Assembly (NCBI RefSeq): GCF_027172205.1 | Contig: NC_070614.1 | Coordinates: 35,330,001 to 35,394,000 of the forward strand | Source: Podarcis raffonei | Lineage: Eukaryota > Chordata > Lepidosauria > Squamata > Lacertidae | Reading direction: 5' to 3' | Length of the DNA: 64,000 nucleotides | Shown: positions 56,511-64,000 of the stretch, one piece after another | How positions within the stretch are numbered: position 1 is the stretch's first letter | Layout of the letters: each line of letters starts with the position of its first letter | Position numbers and translations under genes: made by a program | The notes under the pieces: model-generated | What the model was told of the DNA's origin: nothing | The model's database searches: none | Seen by the model: only the letters and a program-made list of their open reading frames with translations

Positions 56511-56715
56511 TTTTAGCACCCACCCTCAGGGGCAGCCTGTCCTGTTTCACCACTGAAGCCCACCCACCCCACCTGAGCCTCGCTTACCTTGGTCGCACGG
56601 TACCACCTCATGGGGTTGTGCCACCCAAAGCAGCCTCCTCACTGTGCCTCGTGGCAGGCCGGCCTTGCGCAGCCCTATCATTGTGATTGTAATTTGTCTT
56701 TAACTGATTTTAATA

Positions 56716-56936
56716 CAGTGGTACCTCAGGTTACAGACGCTTCAGGTTACAGACTCCACTGACCCAGAAGTAATACCTCAGGTTAAGAACTTTACCTCAG
56801 GATGAGAACAGAAATTGCGCAGCAGCAGTGGCATTGGGAGGCCCCATTAGCTAAAGTGGTACTTCAGGTTAAGAACAGTTTCAGGTTAAGGACGGACCTC
56901 CAGAACGAATTAGGTTCTAAACCCGAGGTACCACTG
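56716..56936. mobile_element. pogo/Tigger-like MITE, copy 3
   Basis: Termini cagtggtacctcaggtta and cccgaggtaccactg, flanked by TA (56714-56715, 56937-56938). Length 221 bp, same orientation as copy 1. Confidence 0.85.
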
Positions 56937-56982
56937 TATCGTATTTCAATTGGTTGCGACCTGCTCTGGAACCTTAGGGTGA

Positions 56983-57347
56983 CAGGGCTGGGCAATATCT
57001 GGTTTTTAACATTGTGATATATCACCAACTAAACATCTCAATATACTGATATATAATGATTTCTGAAATAAGTATGGAGCTTTGTAGAGGCATTGGTTGG
57101 CTTTATGGTTTTCCCCGCATTGGGATTTTTGCATAGCACATGGGCACACCATGATTCATAATGTATTGCCAGGTCAAAAAATTATGAAACCGATATCACA
57201 ACATGGACTTCAAACTGGTTTTGGATGATATATGGCCCAGCTTTAGCACACATCATGATTTGCAATATATTGCCAGGTCAAAAATTATGAAACCAATATA
57301 GACTTCAAAGCAGTTTTGTTCGATATATCGATATATCGCCCAGCCCT
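56983..57347. mobile_element. hAT-like MITE with cagggctgggc ends and an internal duplication
   Basis: The left end cagggctgggcaatatct and right end cgatatatcgcccagccct are inverted repeats. An internal unit (atgattcataatgtattgccaggtcaaaaa ... gacttcaaa) is present twice, about 120 bp apart. No exact flanking duplication is seen. Confidence 0.65.
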
Positions 57348-58760
57348 AGTGTCAAAATAGCAACAATAATAGTAATTACCTCCATTATCAATACCATGCC
57401 TCCGAAAAGCAACTGACGGAGGACTATTGCACACACGTCTTGCTAGTGATCTGATTAGCCACTGTGGGAAAATAAGTCAGGCCTTTGGTCTGATTGAGCA
57501 GAACTCTTATTAGTCAGAGTAGACAGCACTGGGTACATGTACCAATGGCTGACCTCGCTGTCAAGCAGCCATCTTGAAGCCACTCCTGTGCCCTGCCTCA
57601 CTCTTGTTCCTGGAAGACCAAGGAGAAGGAGGTGGCTGCTTGGTTATTGAACAGGAGCAGGAGCCAATGATAGGGGGGATGTTGTCACCTTATTGTCTCA
57701 TGCAAAATGGTTGTCAGTTGTCCAGGTGCTATCCCTGGAACCATAACCCCCACATAAGCGGAGAGTCACCTGTATAGTAAACTCCCTGACAACAGTGAAA
57801 TGTGCAATACTAAGGCAGACCTTTGTCAAACAGAGATGGGCAAGGGTTTGCCAACGAGGGGCAGCGTATTCAATGTAACATGCAGAGCTAGCATTTGGGG
57901 ATGACTTTCTATTCCCTTATTCCAAATACTGCAGTGTATTTTATGATGAGGCAATTTTTAATAATGTTCTCTGCTTGGATTTTGCTGCGAGGAGGGTGAG
58001 AAACATCAACAGAGACCAGAAATTGAGTACGTTGGTGGTGTTGAAAAAGCCCCAGGCTGAATGAGAGGGTTCCCCAAGATGAGAGGGCATCCTGTGTCAC
58101 ATGGTCAGCTGAAGAAATCCTCTTTTCAAGCGGTTTCTTCCCCCCCCCCCAAGAAAAGAGGAAGCTGAGCAAGCACCCTGGCCGCTCCAATCCCTTGCTA
58201 CTCCCTCCCCCCGAAACTACAGCAGAGAGAAGCTACCATAGAGGTGAAAGACGCAGTTCCAGAAATCAGATTGTTTCGCCTCTTTGAAAAGAGCACCCTT
58301 TGTAATCTTGGACATTACAGGTCCAAATGAAAATGAAAGCCAGTGGACATAAAAAGGCCCCCAAGATGGGCTGTAGGATCAAACATTGCCTTCTTGGACA
58401 GACAGGCAGATACCCCACTAATCAGAGATTCTCAAGATGCGTCTGTGTGGTAAGAAATGAGAAATTATTTGTGATATTTCTTTATATTTCTAGCTTTTCC
58501 TTGCTTCGGTCCTGAAGATAGTCCAGGGTGAGATTTATTGGGGCACTGTGTAGTGCAGGAAAGGGATGAGACACGAAGACTGGCTGTGTCAATGGCAGGA
58601 AGGGGCTTGCCACGGCCGGCTCTAGCATTAGCTAGGGTGAGGCAAAGCAGCTCAGGTGGCAGGTTTTATAGTACTACTAACGGAGAAGCCTCCACTTTGA
58701 GACCCTTTGCCTTGGAGCCTGAAGGCAAATGGCTATGTAACTTGGATGTGGGTCACAGCC
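57348..58760. other. Non-coding spacer
   Basis: No gene recognised. There is a C-run at about 58140. Short open frames have no family motif. Confidence 0.4.
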
Positions 58761-58764
58761 GCAC

Positions 58765-58950
58765 CATGCCTTTAAAGCAGTTTCGTACCACTTTGACTAT
58801 CATGTATTCTCCAAAGAATCTTGGGGAACTGTAGTTTGTTAAGGATTCTGGACACTATAGCTCTGTGAAGGGTAAATTACAGTTCTCAAGATTCTTGGGG
58901 GAAGCCATGACTCTTAAAGCAGCACTAATGTGCTTTAAATGGCTAGTGTG
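58765..58950. repeat. Hairpin MITE of the gggaactgtagttt type
   Basis: The arms catgcctttaaagcagtttcgtaccac ... ttggggaactgtagtttgtt and ttacagttctcaagattcttgg ... gtgctttaaatggctagtgtg are diverged inverted copies. Confidence 0.6.
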
Positions 58951-59194
58951 TGGCCGTGTTAAGGAAATTTGAGTTTGGCTCCCCCTTGGGTGTGAAACTG
59001 CTCAAGAGGCATTCATGAATATCAATTCTCAAGTTTCACGGCAGAGAGGGAAGGGGGCATAAGCAGTCATAACAAAACAAACGGCTTATATTTTACTCTG
59101 GAACAGAGGTTCCTAAAGTGGATAGTATTACCTGGGGTGCTAAGAGACAAGGAGAAAGCAGGGGGGTGCTGGAGGTGTGAGGGGAACAGGTGGT

Positions 59195-59361
59195 GCTGTG
59201 GTCTAAACCACTGACCCTTTTGGGTCGAATCTGTGGAACGGGGTGAGCTCCCATTGCTCTGTCCCAGCTCTTGCCAACCTAGCCGTTCAAAAGCATACCA
59301 GTGCAAGCAGATAAATAGGTACCATTGTGGCAGGAAGGTAAATGGCGTTTTCATGCGCTCT
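59195..59361 (+). mobile_element. tRNA-derived SINE, truncated third copy
   Basis: The plus strand reads ggtggtgctgtggtctaaacc, a decayed B box (gggtcgaatct), cggggtgagctcccat and ggaaggtaaatggcgtttt. It ends before the distal half of the family. Confidence 0.65.
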
Positions 59362-59836
59362 AGCTCTAATTGTTTGTTACTGTTTTGAATTTTATTGTGT
59401 TATGATCTTCCTTAGTGGGCCTAGCAAAGCACTATTCTGAATAATGCTTTTTATAGGGTAGGGGGCAGTGGGGAGGAGTTTATGGAAGTAAGGTGGGTTC
59501 CTCAAAGAATTTGGGAACCACTGCTCTGAAGGATGAGGGGAGGGCTATTTGTAGGATAGCCATGTGTGTCCTACTTCGCAGTCCTCTATTGTGAAGGGCT
59601 GTCAGACAGTCCTCTGTTTGAAGGTATTCCATATTTGTGGACTGTCCAGCCTAAGTCCAGTTCTGTAACGATACATACAAAATTACCATATGCAAATGTT
59701 AAGCAAATTGGTGTCACCTTTCACCCCTTTATTTTTGGCAATGCATTACTGGCATTTGGATTTTCTACTTTAAGTACCAACATGCCCTGGACCACTTCTA
59801 GACACCTTTGTTGATGGATTCAATACACTGTAGTCC

Positions 59837-59930
59837 AGGTTTGGGAATCCTGTGGCCCCTCAGACCTTGCTGGACTACAACTCCATCATCTCTGATCTGG
59901 CCATTGGCCAAAGGTTCCCCACCTGTACTC
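59837..59930. repeat. hAT-like hairpin (short)
   Basis: It reads tttgggaatcctgtggcccctcagaccttgctggactacaactcc ... gccattggccaaaggttccccacc, a shortened copy of the family. Confidence 0.5.
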
Positions 59931-60374
59931 TAAAGGAGCCTGAGACGCTGTTCTATTTTGTCTTGAAATCAAATCTGTGAGGTTGTTTAGGTCTGAGGGA
60001 TCAATGGCTCGCCATTCCATGCTTTCCCTTACTGGTAAACATAACCTCCAAATCTACTGAAAAAACCTCAAAGTGGCCAGCGAAATTCCCCTCACATGGG
60101 TTTCCCCTCTCCAGATGGTGAGGTCACGCTGTGTGACAGGCCTGCAAACCAAATTTGGGAGCACGTGTGTTTGCTAAGGTCCTGTGACAGGAATCGTAGG
60201 AGCCAAAATGGTGTTGTTTTAATCAGTGGTGCTGTTGGGTAATTTTTGACTCTGGGTTGAATGGTTGAGTGGGGCAGGACTCTTTCGATGGTACTGCTGT
60301 GTATTCAAAACATGGTAAGCTGCACAGTATTTATAGACTTTCCTGCTCATTTTGCCAAAGTGGCTCTAGATATT

Positions 60375-60835
60375 GTGGGATATGAAACACAAGAGCAGTC
60401 AAGTACAACATTCCTAGAGTGTACATGTTTAGACATGGGGAGGGATGTTTGTCCAGCCAGCAGGTAAACTTCCTGTTTCCCTCTGGGCTGGGACAGACTT
60501 CCTCCACATATGACTAGAGGTGGGTGTGGCCTCACCTGTGCAGGTAATGATAAAACCACAGGACAGGGCAGCCATCTCTCTCTTTCACCACATGCATCGA
60601 AGGAACAACATCTCCTGAGTGCAAGATGTCCTCTTGGCTCCCAGCCAAGAGAGGACAAAGGGACTATCTTCTTAAGAGATAGACTCCAAATGTATATTAC
60701 TTCACTAAGCTTAAGTCTGCCTTCTGGGATCTGATTGTGAACAGAATGTAAGTAAACTCTTTTTATACTTTTGTAAAGGACTGTGTCGTGTCTTCTATTT
60801 TAAGAGGTAATAAGGGGAAATTACCAGAGTAGTTA
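60375..60835 (+). mobile_element. Candidate LTR fossil upstream of IL27
   Basis: The block runs from tgtgggatatgaaacacaag to about ttaagaggtaataagg. It has the look of a familiar squamate LTR (gcctcacctgtgcaggtaa, gactatcttcttaagagatag, ttgtaaaggactgtgtcgtg). The family is not assigned and its ends are uncertain. No internal region is visible. It ends about 300 bp before the IL27 start. Confidence 0.35.
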
Positions 60836-61142
60836 TTATAGAGGCTTTAGCGAGCCTGAGCAAACGCTGCCATTGCAAACTTAAGATAAAGGGGAATGTT
60901 TTACTCTGCAGAAATTGGGAACTTGTTAGCACAAGTTGGATAAGGATATAATCAGACAATATATCCTCTCCTGCATCCATGAACATTCGCACAGATATCT
61001 GCCTCAAAGTTGTGCCCTGATGGTACCACCCATTGCTCCCTATGGACAAACTGAGGTTTATCCCACCACAACCCTAGCTCTGAATTCTTGTCCCAAGATC
61101 AACAGGTATCCAGCTCAACAAATTTGCTGCCTTTCCCATGTA

Positions 61143-63766
61143 ATGGCACCACCTTTCCCTTCTCCCCACAACTGTCTAGGTGCAACACTCCTTCTCCAAG
61201 CTGTCCTCAATGTTGACCTTTTCATTGCTGCCACCGCGGCTGGGCTTCAGGGAGAGAATGACTCCAGTCTCATCCCACAGTGGCGGCTGACTCTGCAGAA
61301 AGAATTTGGCATTAGCTTAAGACACTCCCGGCAACTTCTCTGCAAAATACAGAATATTTCATGTCGCTACGTAAGTCTACTTGTCTTTCTAACTCCTCTG
61401 CGCACAGTGTGATGGGCCTTGGGATAGGAACTGGCTGGTTTCTGGAAGGGAAAGTTAACAGCTTCTTAGTTCATTAGTTCTTTCCCCTTTCGCTGTTTAT
61501 CCAATTAATCATGCAATGGTTGATGGGGATATCTGAAGGTTCTGACACATGAATAGTAGTGGAAAACTGAAAACCTGGAAAATTCTGTGTCCTTAGTTAT
61601 TGCTGATGGGATCAAACAATAATCAATCTGTTATCTATGAAGGCGCAGTATAAAATTAGTAACTTTATGAGCAATAGTTAAATTTATTTTTGGTAGTTCC
61701 TGCTAACATTATAATGGAATAATTTTTTTTCAACTCTCTTTAAAAAAAAACAACAACAGGCCAATCACATCACATTATCCAAATCACATTAGTTCCAAAT
61801 TATACAGCCAAATTTTAGATTTTGTTGGGGGTACCCATACATCAAGTTCCGCACGAGTCCAAAACTCCGGACAAGTCCAAGCATCACTTATATTACTGCT
61901 TTAATTAGACAGTTCTATCCAGTTCTATCCGGATAGTCCTTTATTACTTTCTTTCTCTTCTTGTTGTTATCGTATATTCCTTTCTTGGCGATCTCTGATG
62001 ATTTTCACAAGCAGATTTTACAACTCTCAGCAAATTTGGAGGAAAAGTGGAAATAACATAATAAATAAATTTGAATAACTTGCTTCTGTCTCTTCCCCCA
62101 TCTCAAGTAAGGTATATTTCTTAAGGCACATTCGCAGCAGCTGGTTGAAAAGTTGGCAACCCCACCTAGAGTCTTGGTGTTTTCTTTCTTTCTTTCCAGC
62201 TCTCTGAACGTCTGTCTGGAGTGCAGCCCACTTCTGTACGAAGCTCAGGGCAGCTTCCCTCAGTCAGCCTTGATCTCCGCACGTGGCTTTCTCTTCCAGT
62301 AAGAATAATTATTTATTTGAAAAATTCCTATCCCGCTTTTCATGCCCTCAGAGTATGGCTTAAAATGATGATAGAAAGCAAGTAACAACATAAATTGTGT
62401 TTAACAACATTGTCAGTCTCTACAAGAGGCGGTAAAAGCCCTTGTGAACTACTCAATGCCACCAGAAGCCTGATAAAGCAAACAAAATGTTTTGCTACCT
62501 GGTGCCTAAAAGATATGAAATGTTGGCTTTGGGTGAGCTGATAAGGAGAGGGAATTCCGTCACTGAGGTGTCACCAGTGAAAAGGCCCTCTCCCTCCAGG
62601 ACCCACTGACCTTGCCTCTGAAGGTGAGGTCACCTGGAGGCAGATTCGCGGTCGTGGCTTCCCCCACAGAATCTTGGAAAGTAAGGTTACAGAGAACCAG
62701 GCAGAGGGCCTTCTCGGTAGTGGCACCCACCCTGTGGAACACCTTCCCATCAGAGGGCAAACAAATAAACAACTATATGGCTTTCTGAAGACAATCTGAA
62801 GGCAGCGCTGTATCAAGAAGTTTTTATTGCTTGATGTTTAGTTGTGTTTTTATATTATGATGGATGCCACCCAGAGTGGCTGGACAACTCAGTCAGATGG
62901 GCAGGGTATAAATAATGTTGTTGTTGTTGTTGTTGATCAACTTGAGTGGGGGCAATATAGATTGGGGAACTAGTGTTAGGAAGAAGGTTAAACACCCTTA
63001 CCCTAAGTTATCTCCTTGACCAGATTAATTAGACACCTCTTTCTGTAGGCTGCAATTTGTTATTTGTTTTGAAGTAGGCTATCCATTATCAATTTCCCAG
63101 ATTAACATATAGTTTGGGCCTTAATCAATGATTAGTATTTTGGATGGGAAGTTTTGGCAGAGCTTTGGGACACTCCATAGCTGCCTGCTTTCGCCAGAGT
63201 TTCTTTCCACATCTCAAGGGCAGGGAGGGAAGAGGCAGGGCACCTGGGTGCTCCTAATCCTGCCATTTTCCCAGGATGCCAAGCGCCTGACCTACATGTC
63301 CAAGATGCTGCCATTTTATCAGGGTTTGGCACAACAGCTGAGGGACCATGAGGCCACCAAAGAAGACTCTAAATTCCTATCTAACCTTGAAGACATCAGT
63401 CTTTCCCTCCGAGACCTGGACCATCACGTGAGTTATCAGGTAGGTTTTCCTGCCCTTTGGGACACAGCTAGGTGGGGCAAAGGCGTCCTTTATCTTTTGT
63501 GCTGTTTTAACACCTTTCCTTGATTCTCCCTGTAGATTTTGCTTTGGGGCCTGCCGATTGAAAACGAGCCTGAGCCAACACTCAAGCCCCTTCAAATTCT
63601 TCAGCACTGGAGTTGGTGGAGGAATCGCCAGGAAGTGTATGTCATTTTGCGCTCCCTCAACAGTTTCCTGTGCCGGGTCACAAGGGAATTCTCGCTGCTG
63701 AGGACTCGGGTGGCTAAAGAGACTTCCTTTCCCAAGGCTTCCAGATCTCCACCACTCCCAGCCTAG
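61143..63766 (+). CDS. IL27: Interleukin-27 alpha subunit (p28), four coding exons
   Basis: A secreted four-helix cytokine subunit that in mammals pairs with EBI3 and signals through IL27RA and gp130. Exons: 61143-61370, 62200-62298, 63275-63439, 63536-63766. All junctions are phase 0, giving 240 aa against 243 in human. Residue patterns align through the length: WRLTLQKEFGISLRHSRQLL with LSLQELRREFTVSLHLARKLL (helix A), GQLPSVSLDLRTWLSL with GEQLPDVSLTFQAWRRL, DAKRLTYMSKMLPFY with DPERLCFISTTLQPF, SLRDLDHHVSYQ with DLRDLQRHLRFQ, and ILRSLNSFLCRVTREFSLL (helix D). The three introns fall at the same places as I recall for human. A hydrophobic stretch at residues 13-30 serves as signal peptide. 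The start is uncertain: either ATG 61143 or a separate first exon spliced at the ctgtctag acceptor (61178). It lacks the mammalian poly-Glu loop. Confidence 0.85.
62305..62940. mobile_element. Two opposed CR1/L2-like LINE tails in an IL27 intron
   Basis: The first part, 62305-62600, is a minus-strand tail (tcctatcccgcttttcatgccctcagag ... gtgaaaaggccctctccctcc). The second, 62640-62940, is plus-strand (gagggccttctcggtagtggcacccaccctgtggaacacc ... gccacccagagtggctgg ... gggcagggtataaataatg) and ends in (TTG)n. Confidence 0.6.
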
Positions 63767-63955
63767 ATCCCCAATCCGCTGTCAGAGAATGCTGGCATCC
63801 TGGCATCCAGACCACAACACCTCCCCTACTGTAATTTATGGATTTACCAATTACCTTAAAATATTTAATTTATAAGTATTTATTTTTTTCTAAATGTTTA
63901 TATTTTATATTTTTAACTTATTTTTTTTCAATAAAACCAACACTGCTGTGACCAT
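63767..63955 (+). promoter_or_regulatory. IL27 3' UTR with AU-rich element and poly(A) signal
   Basis: The short 3' UTR is very AT-rich from about 63835, with ATTTA-type motifs (agtatttatttttt near 63876), as is common in unstable cytokine mRNAs. AATAAA lies at 63930-63935 and is followed by a GT-rich stretch (tgctgtgacc, gttgtttcag), consistent with cleavage near 63950. Confidence 0.7.
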
Positions 63956-64000
63956 TTATGGAAACTGTTGTTTCAGTTCAGCAAAGGCGCTTTTCTTGGG

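Noticed and set aside
60936-61142. Upstream extension of the IL27 first exon to an ATG at 60936
   Set aside because: The frame is open, but the added residues do not look like a leader or like any p28. The hydrophobic signal follows the ATG at 61143 or a spliced exon.

Overview
The window looks like genomic DNA of a squamate reptile, most likely a lizard. The genes are intron-rich vertebrate genes. The repeats are a squamate mixture: BovB (RTE) LINE 3' ends, squamate L1 fragments, CR1/L2-like LINE tails, tRNA-derived SINEs with ttc tails, many self-complementary hAT-like elements with 8-bp duplications, and pogo/Tigger-like MITEs flanked by TA. No prokaryotic features are present.

Layout. 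(1) About 0.56-10.65 kb, minus strand: a complete 13-exon CSTF2 gene (CstF-64, mRNA 3'-end processing), with an L1 fragment just past its stop codon. (2) About 13.3-16.6 kb and 24.6-32.6 kb, both minus strand: two complete 7-exon cytosolic sulfotransferase genes of the SULT1 type, about 9.5 kb apart; the spacer holds a tRNA-derived SINE, a BovB tail and a 10-bp-periodic minisatellite. (3) About 34.3-46.2 kb, plus strand: a complete 11-exon class I phosphatidylinositol transfer protein, head-to-head with the second SULT1 gene and with a GC-rich promoter. (4) About 46.3-61.1 kb: repeat-rich sequence in which I recognise no gene. (5) About 61.1-63.95 kb, plus strand: a four-exon gene for a helical cytokine that I identify as IL27 (the p28 subunit) from residue patterns and matching intron positions.

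The genes do not form a pathway. The useful context is synteny: IL27 and SULT1A genes lie close together on human 16p11.2, which supports both the IL27 call and the view that this is the same ancestral block. CSTF2 (X-linked in human) and a class I PITP gene in this block are unexpected against the human map.

All exon boundaries were read by eye from splice-site consensus, reading frame and family resemblance. No alignments or searches were run. Orthology among SULT1 and PITP paralogues is unresolved, and repeat-family names are recognition calls.
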